64,000 nt of DNA from Acidovorax sp. sif1233 (GCF_019218755.1 NZ_JAHUWZ010000001.1:124001-188000); one strand, 5' to 3'; shown: positions 29,508 to 38,680, counted from the first letter of the stretch. The notes: generated by a model from the sequence alone, not told the origin. A program made the numbers and translations.

Positions 29508-30007
29508 TCAAACCTTGGCATCTTGGCCCGGTACTGGCGGTTGCCGCATTGGCGGCCAGTGCTTACTGGTGGCATAACGAAAAAGATCGATGGAGTCCAC
29601 CGCCGCCGCGCAAGCCTGACCTCCCCAAGGTCGAACCCATGCCCGAGCCAATAAGCGTCCGCGCTAAGCAGGCCGTAGAGCGTCCATTGTTCTGGACGTC
29701 TCGGCGCCCGGTGGTTGTGGATGAAAAGAAGACCAGCTTGGTTACGGAATTGACGCAGTCACGCCTCACGGCCGTACTGGAATCCGGCCTGCAGCGTGTA
29801 GCTATCCTTCAGCGTGCGGATGGCACCACACTCAAGATCACCGGGGAAACAAAACCGTGGCGGATAGAGTCATTTGATGGCCGCAACGCGGTGTTTCTAT
29901 CTGCGGACGATCAACGCGTAGAACGCCCGCTGGAAGCGGGAAGCGCTGCGGCGCCCAAAGCCGGTCCTATTGGCGATCGCCTGCGCAGGCCCACCATAAA
30001 TCAGTAA
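29504..30007 (+). CDS. GspC/GspN-like periplasmic T2SS component
   Basis: A 167-residue protein with an N-terminal hydrophobic anchor (residues 6-22), a proline-rich linker (SPPPPRKPDLPKVEPMPEP) and a small domain. ERPLFWTSRRP, RLTAVLESGLQRVAIL and the closing VERPL resemble the homology region of GspC. That region contacts the secretin N0 domain. No PDZ domain follows. No other gspC candidate is in the operon, so it probably fills that role. Assignment is by position, layout and weak motif similarity. Confidence 0.55.
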   Translation: MIKPWHLGPVLAVAALAASAYWWHNEKDRWSPPPPRKPDLPKVEPMPEPISVRAKQAVERPLFWTSRRPVVVDEKKTSLVTELTQSRLTAVLESGLQRVAILQRADGTTLKITGETKPWRIESFDGRNAVFLSADDQRVERPLEAGSAAAPKAGPIGDRLRRPTINQ

Positions 30008-30045
30008 GCCACTGCGGCATACCCCCATATTGGAGCTATATCTCT

Positions 30046-32463
30046 ATGAACATTCGGCCATCCATCCTTTTGCTGGCGTTGCTGGCTGCGGGTTGCGCCA
30101 GCACACAGGGCGGGCCTGCCGCGGCTCCTTCGCCCGAGCAAACGGTGGCGGCAGCATCCGATGTTGCTGCAAGCCCGTCGCCTAAGGCGGCTGCGCCTGT
30201 GCCAATTGCCCCTGTGGCACCCAATACTGCGGAGGCTGCGAAGGGGGCCAAGGTCCCGGAGCAAAAGAGTGCGCCTTCCAGCACCCGCCTTTTTCCTGGA
30301 AATGACCAGTTCTTCAAGCGTGACGTTGCGCCGCAAGTAGACCCCGTCCTCGCCAAAGGAGACAAGGTCGCACTCAACTTCGAGAATGTCACGGTCAGCA
30401 ATCTGGCGGTGGCGTTGCTGGGTGACTTGCTCAAGCTCAACTACACCATTGACGCCGGCGGCGAAACGGTGGTGAGCCTGCATACCCGCCAGCCGCTGCT
30501 GCGCAGCCAAGTCCTGGACGTGCTGGACGCTGTGCTCCTTCCCCATGACCTGGCGATCGTCCGCGACAACGCAGGCGTTTACCACGTTACCAAGCGCACC
30601 GTCACCTTGGGAGCTCGCCCGGTAGTGGGCGCGTCGCGTTTCAAGGATTTGTCGGGGGCCGGGACCGTCATCGTTCCGTTGAACCACATCGCTGCGGCCG
30701 AAATGGCCAAGATACTGGCGCCCATCGCACCGCGCGAAGCCATCGTCTACGTGGATGCCATGCGCAACCTGCTGGTGCTGCAAGGAAGCAAGGCCCAGTT
30801 GGGTGGCTGGCTGGAGATGGTCGAAGCCTTTGACGTGGATTTCCTTTCCGGAATGTCGCTGGGAGTGTTCGTGCTGGAGAATGCCAACGTCAATGTAGTG
30901 CGTGATGCGCTGCAGGCGATGTTGGGTGCGGACAGCGGCACCGGTGCGGCGCCACCAGGAGGCGCGGCACCAGCACCAGCGGGAGTGGGTGGATTGCCAA
31001 ATGCGGGTGGCGGAGCGAGCGCTGGAGGCGGCGGAGCATCCGCGCAGGTGGCCACTCCCTTGGGCGGGCTCATTCGGGTGTTCCCGGTTGAACGTCTCAA
31101 TGCCCTGGTCGTGGTCACTCCGCGAAGCCACCTGCTGGCCCAGGTGGAAACCTGGATTCGGCGCCTGGATCGCCCGACCGATACGTTGGAGGCCAGTCTG
31201 TTTGTCTATCCGGTGCAAAACGGCTCGGCTTTGCAACTGGCTGAAATGCTCAATGGCCTGTTCGGTGGGGGGCAATCCGGGCAAGGCAGATCCGGCGGTG
31301 TGGCATCGGGCTCTGCTCCCACGCAGTTTTCCCAGGGCGCGGGTCTGGGTGGGGGGGGATTTGGTGCTGGCTCCGGTCTTTCAAGCAGCAGTTCCAGCCC
31401 CTTTGGCAACACGGGCAGCACGGGCGGCATGGGCAGCGGTTCCCTGGGGGGTGCCCTCGGTGCCGGCGGGAATAGAACAACATCTCCCAACAACACATCG
31501 CTCACTTCGACCAGCCAGTTGGATGGCAATGTGCGGGTTGTAGCTGATGAAAAACGCAATGCCCTCCTGATCCGCGCCCCACGAACCGAGTACCGCCGCA
31601 TTGAGCAGGCGTTGCGGGAGCTTGACAAGGCGCCGATGCAAGTGCTGATTGAGGCCAGCATCGTGGAAGTGAGCCTAACGGGAAATCTGGAGTACGGCGT
31701 TGAGTGGTATCTGCAGAATGGCCTCAGTGGCGGCCGTGAAGGGCAGGCGTCGCTGAACATGAACACGAGCGGGGGAATAGGGCCAAAGCAACCGGGTTTT
31801 TCGTACAGCATCGTGAACTTGAGCAAGGCCAATCTGGTGCGCGCCACGCTTAACGCACTCGCCGAAAAGTCGCAGGTGCGCTTGCTGTCCAGCCCCTCCG
31901 TGCTGGTACTGAATAACCACAACGCCACCATCCAAGTGGGCCAGCAGCAGCCTATCAAGAGTTCTACCGCGGTCACGACAGGCAATTTGGTGACCGAATC
32001 CATCACCTACAAGGACACGGGGGTGATGCTTTCAGTGACGCCTTCTGTCAATGCGGGGGGATTGATCAGCATGGATATCTCCCAGCAGGTCACAGACGTT
32101 GGTGAGCAAGACATCGCGACGACTCAACGGGTGTTCCAGACCCGCCAGATTCAGACGCGCGTTGCCGTGCGTTCGGGTGAGCCTATCGTGCTGGGTGGGC
32201 TGATTCGTGAAAACGACAGCGGAAGTCGCAGCGGTATTCCAGGCCTGGCGGATATCCCGGTGTTGGGCTCATTGTTCTCCACCACGTCCAACAAGCGCAA
32301 TCGCACCGAATTGCTGGTGCTGATGACGCCGCGTGCCCTGGAGGATGACGACCAATTGCGTTCGGCCAGCGCTGAAATGCGCGAGCGCATGCGTTCGCTG
32401 TCCTTGCAGGCGCAGCCTTTCAACATTCGTCCCGCCGATGTGCCGCTTCAGCCATGGCGCTGA
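30046..32463 (+). CDS. gspD: type II secretion outer-membrane secretin GspD
   Basis: Outer-membrane channel of the type II system, 805 residues. The signal peptide ends in a lipobox (LLAAGC, Cys near 17), so the secretin itself is probably lipidated. An N0 domain (about 105-185), N1-N3 domains broken by Gly/Ser-rich loops (about 300-330 and 410-490), and the secretin core with LLSSPSVLVLNNHNATIQVG follow. The C-terminal end shows LPGLADIPVLGSLF-like residues. It closes the gsp operon. Confidence 0.94.
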   Translation: MNIRPSILLLALLAAGCASTQGGPAAAPSPEQTVAAASDVAASPSPKAAAPVPIAPVAPNTAEAAKGAKVPEQKSAPSSTRLFPGNDQFFKRDVAPQVDPVLAKGDKVALNFENVTVSNLAVALLGDLLKLNYTIDAGGETVVSLHTRQPLLRSQVLDVLDAVLLPHDLAIVRDNAGVYHVTKRTVTLGARPVVGASRFKDLSGAGTVIVPLNHIAAAEMAKILAPIAPREAIVYVDAMRNLLVLQGSKAQLGGWLEMVEAFDVDFLSGMSLGVFVLENANVNVVRDALQAMLGADSGTGAAPPGGAAPAPAGVGGLPNAGGGASAGGGGASAQVATPLGGLIRVFPVERLNALVVVTPRSHLLAQVETWIRRLDRPTDTLEASLFVYPVQNGSALQLAEMLNGLFGGGQSGQGRSGGVASGSAPTQFSQGAGLGGGGFGAGSGLSSSSSSPFGNTGSTGGMGSGSLGGALGAGGNRTTSPNNTSLTSTSQLDGNVRVVADEKRNALLIRAPRTEYRRIEQALRELDKAPMQVLIEASIVEVSLTGNLEYGVEWYLQNGLSGGREGQASLNMNTSGGIGPKQPGFSYSIVNLSKANLVRATLNALAEKSQVRLLSSPSVLVLNNHNATIQVGQQQPIKSSTAVTTGNLVTESITYKDTGVMLSVTPSVNAGGLISMDISQQVTDVGEQDIATTQRVFQTRQIQTRVAVRSGEPIVLGGLIRENDSGSRSGIPGLADIPVLGSLFSTTSNKRNRTELLVLMTPRALEDDDQLRSASAEMRERMRSLSLQAQPFNIRPADVPLQPWR

Positions 32464-32538
32464 GCTGTCTCTGTGACAGAGTCAGTATCAGTAGCGTTAA
32501 GCCCACGTCCGACCCCTAGACATCAGGAGATTCTTTAC

Positions 32539-32994
32539 ATGACGCAATCTTTTACCCGCCGCCACTTGTTCAGGAACCTTGCAGCTCCGGCTGCCGCCAT
32601 GCTTGTACTGGCGGGGTGTGCTACCACTGGTGGGGCGGTGTCGCCCGAGGCGGACAAGGCTGCTTTGCTGAAACGTGCCCAAGCCTATTGGGCATTGTTG
32701 CGCGCCAATGACAGCTTGGGGGCATGGCCCTATGAGGAAGCGTCCAAGGACCCGAAAGCAACGGTGGAGGAATACCTCAAGCGCGGCGGAGTGGCCTATG
32801 ACGCGGTGGAGGTGCGAGGCGTGCGTAGCATCGAAGGCGACCGTGCTGTGGTGAACTTGTGGATGCGCTATTCGCTCCCGCTGCTGCGCCTCAAAAATCA
32901 GGAAACAGCAGTAGAAGATGAATGGCGCCGCATTGATGGCGTATGGCACCACGTTCTTCGCCGCAGCGTGATGTTCACCAAAGACAAGGAGTGA
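32539..32994 (+). CDS. small lipoprotein, unknown function (NTF2-like size)
   Basis: A 151-residue protein with a twin-arginine-containing signal (RRHLF) and lipobox LAGC (Cys near 28). The mature part is about 120 residues and ends in an alternating-strand region (VVNLWMRYSLPLL...EDEWRRIDGVWHHVL). This pattern recalls NTF2/SnoaL-like folds, but I do not recognise the family. It lies 75 bp after gspD and may be the last gene of that operon. Confidence 0.7.
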   Translation: MTQSFTRRHLFRNLAAPAAAMLVLAGCATTGGAVSPEADKAALLKRAQAYWALLRANDSLGAWPYEEASKDPKATVEEYLKRGGVAYDAVEVRGVRSIEGDRAVVNLWMRYSLPLLRLKNQETAVEDEWRRIDGVWHHVLRRSVMFTKDKE

Positions 32995-33050
32995 GCGTCG
33001 TTGTTTGAGTGCAACAAACGCACAGGGAGCGAGTTTCTGGTGGAAATAGG

Positions 33051-33078
33051 TTGAAAAAATTAAAGGTATCAGTATAAG
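33051..33078 (+). promoter_or_regulatory. strong sigma-70-type promoter
   Basis: TTGAAA (33051-33056) and TATAAG (33073-33078) are separated by 16 bp in a clearly AT-rich stretch. The predicted transcript starts near 33085 and leaves a leader of about 80 nt before the secreted-protein ATG at 33166. It is the clearest promoter seen in the window. Confidence 0.65.
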
Positions 33079-33165
33079 ATTGCATCAACCCAAACGGAGT
33101 ACGGATGGGTTGCAGATCCCGCACAGGGTGGGAAAGCTTCCTTCAATTATCTAAGGACTGAGAAG

Positions 33166-34128
33166 ATGAAAAAATTTGCAATGGCAGCCGTTGCAGCCGC
33201 TGCGCTGAGTGCTGGTGTGGCGCAGGCGTACACCGTGGGTACGTACAGCAATGGCGTGGTGGTTCCTAACGTGATCCACAACGGCGCAGCAGACACGACC
33301 GCAGTTGGCCTGATCAACCAATCCGGCGGCACCCGTGCTGTGTATTGGACGTTCTTCGACCAGAACTCCAACCACATCACCGACGGTTGCTTCCCCATGA
33401 CCAACCGGGACTACCAGTCCTTCATCTGGGCTAACGAATCGGGCGGCAGCCTGACCAACGTGCGTGGCTACCTGGTGTTCGCGCTGGGTGCAACCACCGC
33501 TGGTGGCGCTGCTCAAACTGCTTGCTCTGGCGCCGCTGTGCTGGCTACCGGTACGGACGCTGTTGGCATTTCTGCCAACGCATTCCAAGTGAACGCTGTT
33601 GCCAAGGACGTCGCTTTCACGCCCGTGATCGATGGCCCTCTGTTGATCGGTTCGGCCGTTGACATCACCAAGATGGATGCCAACAGCCTGGTCGCTGTGG
33701 CCGGCGCTGCTCAGACCTTTGGTGCAGTTGCTCCTACGTTCAGCATGCGTTACGCCATCGACCAAGCCCAACTCGGCCTGGACACGGCTGTTGTTGTCTG
33801 GTCCACGGGTGACCACCGCGGCACGCACACCGTCAACATCTATGACGACAAGCAAAACCGCAAGTCTGTCAACTTCGCTCTGAAGAAGGCTGAGCTGGAC
33901 TGGTTCGATCCAGAAACCATCCTGGGCCTGCCCGCAACCTTCACCGATGGCTTCATCGAGTGGACGCCGAACGTGGTTCCTGGTGACTTCGCTGCTCTGG
34001 GCGGCACGCCCGGTACGGCTCTGGCTCAGCAGACCCAAGGTTCCGTGTTCACGTACTCGTCGATCAGCTCGACGGCCTTCGGTGCAGTGCAAACCCTGCT
34101 GGGCGCGCACACCGTTGTCGCTCCTTAA
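33166..34128 (+). CDS. secreted protein of unknown function, probably abundant
   Basis: A 320-residue protein with a textbook Sec signal peptide (MKKFAMAAVAAAALSAGVAQA, cleavage after residue 21). The mature chain is rich in Ala, Gly, Thr and Val, predicted mostly beta, with only two cysteines (in DGCFPM and TACSGAA) that could pair. I do not recognise the family. Codon use favours GCT, GTT and AAC, unlike neighbouring genes, suggesting high expression. AAGGA precedes the ATG. It has its own promoter and terminator, so it is a monocistronic unit between the type II secretion operon and the polysaccharide operon. It is a plausible type II substrate or surface-layer-like protein (inference). 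Confidence 0.8.
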   Translation: MKKFAMAAVAAAALSAGVAQAYTVGTYSNGVVVPNVIHNGAADTTAVGLINQSGGTRAVYWTFFDQNSNHITDGCFPMTNRDYQSFIWANESGGSLTNVRGYLVFALGATTAGGAAQTACSGAAVLATGTDAVGISANAFQVNAVAKDVAFTPVIDGPLLIGSAVDITKMDANSLVAVAGAAQTFGAVAPTFSMRYAIDQAQLGLDTAVVVWSTGDHRGTHTVNIYDDKQNRKSVNFALKKAELDWFDPETILGLPATFTDGFIEWTPNVVPGDFAALGGTPGTALAQQTQGSVFTYSSISSTAFGAVQTLLGAHTVVAP

Positions 34129-34222
34129 TAGGACAGCCTGATATTGCGAGTGCTACGGCACTTGCTTATTAGGATTCGCCTGATCGTTGCCGTTCTCAAG
34201 AGGGCGGCATGCAGATGGCAAT

Positions 34223-34253
34223 AAAAATAGCGCCGCAAGGCGCTATTTTTTTT
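34223..34253 (+). terminator. intrinsic terminator after the secreted-protein gene
   Basis: A perfect 12-bp stem AAAAATAGCGCC / GGCGCTATTTTT with a GCAA tetraloop, followed by further T bases to 34253. The A-rich left flank makes it usable in both directions. Confidence 0.92.
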
Positions 34254-34275
34254 GCGTTGTAAGGGGGTGTGGGTT

Positions 34276-35403
34276 ATGGCATTGAAGTCTCGATTTGTGT
34301 CTTGCTGCGCATTGGTTTTTGTGGCCGCAGGGATTCTGGCGGGCTGTCAGACGGCTGGCGTACAAGAGGATTCTGCGGGAGGGCGTGGCGCCGAGCCCGC
34401 TCCAGTCTCACGGCAGCTTTCGATCCCGGTTCCTGTTTCCTGGGGGGGGGAGTTGCGGTGTGGTACGGGGGGGTGTTTGCTCGTGGCGGTGGAGCACGAA
34501 AACAATATGGTTGCATTGCATCGCGTAGACGGTCGCAAATCCGTGCAACTCGACCGCCAGCCCGTGGCATACCATCCCGATTCAGCCGTGTGGCTGGCGG
34601 ATGACTTGCTCGTGGCCGCGGTGGAGGCCACGGCCAGTCTGGACGTCTTTCGCGTCAAAGGTTCGAAGCTCGAGCGTCTGCAGCAAATCCCTGTGGGTTT
34701 TCCGCCGCGTGACGTGATGGTGGCAAAAGCGGAGCGGGGCCGGTACACATTGTTGGCTACTCCTTATAGTGGTAAAGAGGTTGCATGGGTGATGGACTGG
34801 TCTGTCGATGATCGCCAGGCACCCACTGTCAAGAAGGTGGGCTGGTGCGAAGCACCTTGGCATCCGGTCAAGCTGAGCCGTGCGCGCGGCATCACCGGGC
34901 CAGCCATCGCCGTGGCGTGTTTGGATGGCAAGCGCCTGGTTGCGGTTCCCGAATCCAGCGTGCTGTCATCGCCGGTCGTTCTGGCATCCTTCCCTGTCAT
35001 TTCGCGCAATGCCGCGCCTTCCCCGTCGGGCGACTGGGTGTATGTTTCGCTGGAAACGGGTGCTCGCAATGCCCGCGTCCATATGGAAACCGGGGAACTC
35101 CAATGGATTCAATCCCCTCTGACCGGCAGCGTGTCAGTTGCACCCCTTGAAGACGATCTTGTCATGTGGGGAGAGGACCAGGAGCTCTATCTGCAGCGTT
35201 TGGGCGCCAAGGGCGAGGTTCTTGAAACCCGTTGGCAGAACGTCAGCGGCTTCGCAACGCGTCTGCAGATTCTGGATGTGGACCAGGACGGTGAGCGCGA
35301 TGTGGTCGTTTTCAATTCTGGTGGCGAGGTAATTGATGTCGTGTACGGCCCTCTTTGGGATGGCGCCAAGGTGCAACGTGTGCCGCGGAAACGCGCACGC
35401 TGA
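34276..35403 (+). CDS. lipoprotein of unknown function, beta-propeller-like
   Basis: A 375-residue protein with a lipoprotein signal (LVFVAAGILAGC, Cys near 24). The mature part shows repeated short strands of the beta-propeller kind (NNMVALHRVDG, ASLDVFRVKGSK, GDWVYVSLETG) and a late DVDQDGERDVVVF stretch resembling a calcium-binding FG-GAP/VCBS blade. I do not recognise a specific family. The start at 34276 follows AAGGGGGTG. A gap of 16 bp to the foldase gene implies cotranscription. Confidence 0.72.
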   Translation: MALKSRFVSCCALVFVAAGILAGCQTAGVQEDSAGGRGAEPAPVSRQLSIPVPVSWGGELRCGTGGCLLVAVEHENNMVALHRVDGRKSVQLDRQPVAYHPDSAVWLADDLLVAAVEATASLDVFRVKGSKLERLQQIPVGFPPRDVMVAKAERGRYTLLATPYSGKEVAWVMDWSVDDRQAPTVKKVGWCEAPWHPVKLSRARGITGPAIAVACLDGKRLVAVPESSVLSSPVVLASFPVISRNAAPSPSGDWVYVSLETGARNARVHMETGELQWIQSPLTGSVSVAPLEDDLVMWGEDQELYLQRLGAKGEVLETRWQNVSGFATRLQILDVDQDGERDVVVFNSGGEVIDVVYGPLWDGAKVQRVPRKRAR

Positions 35404-35419
35404 TGGAGTTGTAAAAAAG

Positions 35420-36307
35420 ATGAGTAAATGTTTTGGTGGTTACCGCAGTGTTCTGGGCGCGTCCTTGTTGTTGCTGGCGGGTATTTGGGGTGTACCGGCC
35501 GGGGCCGCTGACTTGGTCAAGTTCGCGGATGGTGAAGTCATCACCTCGTCAGATCTGTCGCAGTACCTGGACCGCCGAGTGGATCTGCGGGCCAGCGTTC
35601 GCAACAAATGGGGCGTGGAGAAAGTCCTCCGTGAGATGGCGATTGCGCGTGCCCTCACACAGGAGGGTACGCGCATGGGCGAACCGCGTCCGTCCGGTAA
35701 GGAGTCTGAGCGCTTTGACGATGCTTATGCCTTTGCCATTTTCAAAAAGCTGGCTCCGGCTTGCAGTCCGCCGGCAGATAGCGCAGCTGCGCGAAAATTC
35801 TACGACGAGAATCCCAAGGCATTCCTCGTGCCCCCCATGGCACGTGTGAGCCGGGTGATGTTGCCAGCGGGGGAAACGATCGAGTCGCAGGACGCAATGG
35901 CGTGGCTGATGGCGCAGGCGCAGGCCATTGCAGCAGGGGGCAAGACTTTCGACGACCTCGTCAAGAAGGCCGACACCCTTTACCGCCTAGATCCCCAAGG
36001 TGACGTCGGCTGGGTGGCGCTTGTGAATGAAAACACTATTTTGCGCACGCTGGCATCGGCCAAGGCGGGAGACATGGTGGGGCCCGTGCGAGAAGGGGAC
36101 TTTGTGTACTTTTTCGCGATGGTCGAGAAGCGCGAGGGGCGTCAGCTTGCCTGGGACGAGGTGGCCGTTTCGGTTCCTGCGCGGGCGGTAAGCTATTGCC
36201 GCCAGGTCGGCACACAGAAGCTCGAAGCTGATCTGCTTGCCAAGTACGGCGTGGTCATGGATCCCGCGGCTATCAACAGCTTGTTTGACAAGCCAAAGTC
36301 CAAATAG
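35420..36307 (+). CDS. periplasmic parvulin-type peptidyl-prolyl isomerase, EpsD-like
   Basis: A 295-residue secreted protein (signal peptide to about residue 30). It has a SurA-like N-terminal helical part and a PpiC/rotamase domain (about residues 140-245: ARVSRVMLP, GDVGWVALVNE, GPVREGDFVYFFAMVEKREG). EpsD-family members accompany exopolysaccharide export loci. Here it lies just before the polysaccharide operon and after a secreted protein and a lipoprotein, so it may help fold envelope proteins of either system. Confidence 0.82.
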   Translation: MSKCFGGYRSVLGASLLLLAGIWGVPAGAADLVKFADGEVITSSDLSQYLDRRVDLRASVRNKWGVEKVLREMAIARALTQEGTRMGEPRPSGKESERFDDAYAFAIFKKLAPACSPPADSAAARKFYDENPKAFLVPPMARVSRVMLPAGETIESQDAMAWLMAQAQAIAAGGKTFDDLVKKADTLYRLDPQGDVGWVALVNENTILRTLASAKAGDMVGPVREGDFVYFFAMVEKREGRQLAWDEVAVSVPARAVSYCRQVGTQKLEADLLAKYGVVMDPAAINSLFDKPKSK

Positions 36308-36346
36308 AGCTGTCGAAGCGGTGTGTTGGCTCGGTTACAAATGGCC

Positions 36347-36374
36347 TTGCCTCGCAAGAGGTGAACAGTACAAT
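36347..36374 (+). promoter_or_regulatory. candidate promoter of the polysaccharide export operon
   Basis: TTGCCT (36347-36352), a 16-bp spacer and TACAAT (36369-36374) lie in the 169-bp gap before the first glycosyltransferase. The transcript leader would be about 95 nt. This is the only clear promoter-like pair in the gap. Confidence 0.5.
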
Positions 36375-36476
36375 ACTAGGTTGCCCGGAACGGAGCGCTT
36401 TGCCATGCCAAACGTTCTGCAGCCTTCGGGCTAGTCAAGCCTTCCCTTTGAGCGACTGCAACAGCAGCCCTATTGA

Positions 36477-37454
36477 ATGACCGATGTCCGCGCTTCCGTA
36501 TTAATCCCTGTCAAAAACGGCGGCCCCCTGCTCGGTGAAGTGCTGGACACCATTCTGAAGCAGCAAACCCCTTGGCCTTTTGAAGTCATTGTGGTGGATT
36601 CGGGGTCCAGGGACGGATCTGTGGAACTGGTCCGGGGACGCGGCGTGCGGTGCGAAGTCATCCCACCAGAAGAGTTCGGTCATGGCCGCACGCGGAATTT
36701 TCTTGCGTCTCTGGCCAAGGGGGAATTCCTAGTTTTTCTGACCCAGGACGCCAAACCTGCGAGTGCGCATTGGCTGCGTCATATGGTGGAGGCATGCAGC
36801 ACAGAAGAGTCCGTGGCTGGGGCGTTTGGCCCCCACAGAGCGCATCCCCATGCTAGGCATGTCACGCACTGCGAACTGAGTCTGCACTTCGCGGGATTTG
36901 GGGACAAACTCTCGGTGGTTCGCCTGGAGGACAAGAACCGTTTTGCGGTCGATCCGGGCTACCGCCAGTGGCTGCATTTTTTCTCCAGCAACAATTCTTG
37001 TATCCGCCGGTCGGTGTGGGAGCGGCTTCCGCTGCCGGACGTGGCTTTTGCAGAGGACCAGACCTGGGCCTTGCGGGCGATCGAGGCGGGCTACGGCAAG
37101 GCCTACGCGCCTGAGGCCATGGTGTACCACTCACACGACTTTGGTGTCTGGGAGACTCTGCAGCGCAATTTTGATGAAGCGCGCTCCTTCAACCTCTATT
37201 TTGGCTACCGCATTCAGGATAGCCTGGTACAGGCCTTGAAATCCGGAGTGCACCTTGCAAAGCGTGATCTGGGCTGGCTGCGCAGCGGCGGATTGCGCGG
37301 CTGGCGGCTCTTCAAGAACGCGGGCTATATGAGCCTTGTGGAAATGGCGCGGGTCGCAGGGCAGTACCTGGGCACCCGGCACGACCGCTTGCCGGCATGG
37401 CTATTGCGCTCGGTGTCGCGCGATGAGCAATTGCAGCGCGCGGGGGCGGCCTGA
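36477..37454 (+). CDS. GT2-family glycosyltransferase (probable rhamnosyltransferase)
   Basis: A 325-residue GT-A enzyme: ASVLIPVKNGGPLLGEVLDT and VIVVDSGSRDGS form the donor site, and FLTQDAKP occupies the DxD region. FAEDQTWALRAIEAGY is the ED-type catalytic block. It resembles WbbL-like rhamnosyltransferases that act early in rhamnose-containing glycans. It is the first gene of a tightly packed operon that runs to about 44.9 kb. Confidence 0.83.
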   Translation: MTDVRASVLIPVKNGGPLLGEVLDTILKQQTPWPFEVIVVDSGSRDGSVELVRGRGVRCEVIPPEEFGHGRTRNFLASLAKGEFLVFLTQDAKPASAHWLRHMVEACSTEESVAGAFGPHRAHPHARHVTHCELSLHFAGFGDKLSVVRLEDKNRFAVDPGYRQWLHFFSSNNSCIRRSVWERLPLPDVAFAEDQTWALRAIEAGYGKAYAPEAMVYHSHDFGVWETLQRNFDEARSFNLYFGYRIQDSLVQALKSGVHLAKRDLGWLRSGGLRGWRLFKNAGYMSLVEMARVAGQYLGTRHDRLPAWLLRSVSRDEQLQRAGAA

Positions 37455-37456
37455 CC

Positions 37457-38680
37457 ATGGCGTTGAACCTGTCAAAGAAGCTCTGGCGCGTGAAGGAGAT
37501 GGCGCGCAAGGAAGGGGTGTTCGCCGCCTTGCGGGCCGTGGTGCGCCGCCTGCGCCAGGGGCCTGGGCGGTATGTCGATGTCTTTCGGCACTACGGCTTT
37601 GCGTTGCCCTATGTCCTGCCGGCCCAGCCGGGCGAGCCCGCAAAGGGGTCGCTGCTGTGGTTCATCCCGGACTTCAATCTCGGCTCCGGCGGTCATCTGA
37701 ATATTTTCCGCACCATCTGGCATCTGGAGCAGATGGGGTACACGTCCAGCATCGTGATCGGTGCGCCCGTCATGCACCAGGATGCGCAAGAGGCCCGCGA
37801 TGCCATTCGCGAGCACTTCTTTCCCCTGCAGGCGGAGGTGCTTCTGGGGCTGGAGAACTTGCCGCCATGCGAATTTGCGGTTGCCACAGGCTGGGACACG
37901 GCGTACGCGGTCCGCGCATTCACCGGTGCCACGCACAAGCTGTATTTTGTGCAGGATTACGAGCCGCATTTCTACCCGGTGGGGTCCGAGTCGGTGCTCG
38001 CGCAGAATACCTACCACTTCGGTTTCTTCGGCATCACGGCAGGGGGCTGGCTGGCCACCAAGCTGGCGCAGGAGTATGGGATGGTCACACATCCTGTGGG
38101 TTTCGGCGTGGAACTGGAGCGCTACCGGCGCCTGCCGCGCAGGGAGCCCGAGATACGCCGGGTTTTCTTCTATGCGCGCCCGCCCACGCCCCGGCGGGCA
38201 TTTGAAATCGGCCTGCTGGTGCTGAATGCCGTGTGGGAGCGCATGCCCGACACGCAGTTCGTGCTCGCAGGCTGGGACACCGCCGGCTACCATATTCCGT
38301 TCCCCCACCTTGCCTGCGGCACCGTGGCGCTGGATGACTTGCCCGATCTGTACAGCCAGTGCGACGTGGCGCTGGTGCTCTCGCTGACGAATGCCTCGTT
38401 GCTGCCCCTGGAGCTGATGGCCTCCGGCTGCGCCGTGGTGTCCAACCGGGGTCCCAATGTGGAATGGCTGCTCAACGACGACGTGGCCATGCTCGCCGAT
38501 TCTTCTCCGGAGGGCTTGACCAATGCGGTTTGCGCGCTGCTGCAGGACGATGCGCGGCGCCATGCCCTGAGCGAGCGCGCCGAAGTGTTTGCCCGGGCGC
38601 AGACCTGGGACATGGTGGCGAAGGACTTCGAGTCGGCACTGTTGCATGCCCGGGCCCAGAATCCGCGGGGCGAATCCTGA
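37457..38680 (+). CDS. WsaF-like glycosyltransferase (rhamnan synthesis type)
   Basis: A 407-residue GT-B enzyme. The N-terminal domain has LLWFIPDFNLGSGGHLNIFR and FVQDYEPHFYPVGSE, both typical of the WsaF group of rhamnosyltransferases. The C-terminal donor site contains LTNASLLPLELMASGCAVVS. Overlap of its stop with the next start (TGATG) shows coupling. Use of dTDP-rhamnose is inferred from family and from the rml genes 18 kb upstream. Confidence 0.82.
   Translation: MALNLSKKLWRVKEMARKEGVFAALRAVVRRLRQGPGRYVDVFRHYGFALPYVLPAQPGEPAKGSLLWFIPDFNLGSGGHLNIFRTIWHLEQMGYTSSIVIGAPVMHQDAQEARDAIREHFFPLQAEVLLGLENLPPCEFAVATGWDTAYAVRAFTGATHKLYFVQDYEPHFYPVGSESVLAQNTYHFGFFGITAGGWLATKLAQEYGMVTHPVGFGVELERYRRLPRREPEIRRVFFYARPPTPRRAFEIGLLVLNAVWERMPDTQFVLAGWDTAGYHIPFPHLACGTVALDDLPDLYSQCDVALVLSLTNASLLPLELMASGCAVVSNRGPNVEWLLNDDVAMLADSSPEGLTNAVCALLQDDARRHALSERAEVFARAQTWDMVAKDFESALLHARAQNPRGES

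Noticed and set aside
30940..31510. Gly/Ser-rich stretches in gspD considered as an insertion
   Set aside because: Such loops are common between secretin N-domains, and GC and codon use match the rest of the gene.
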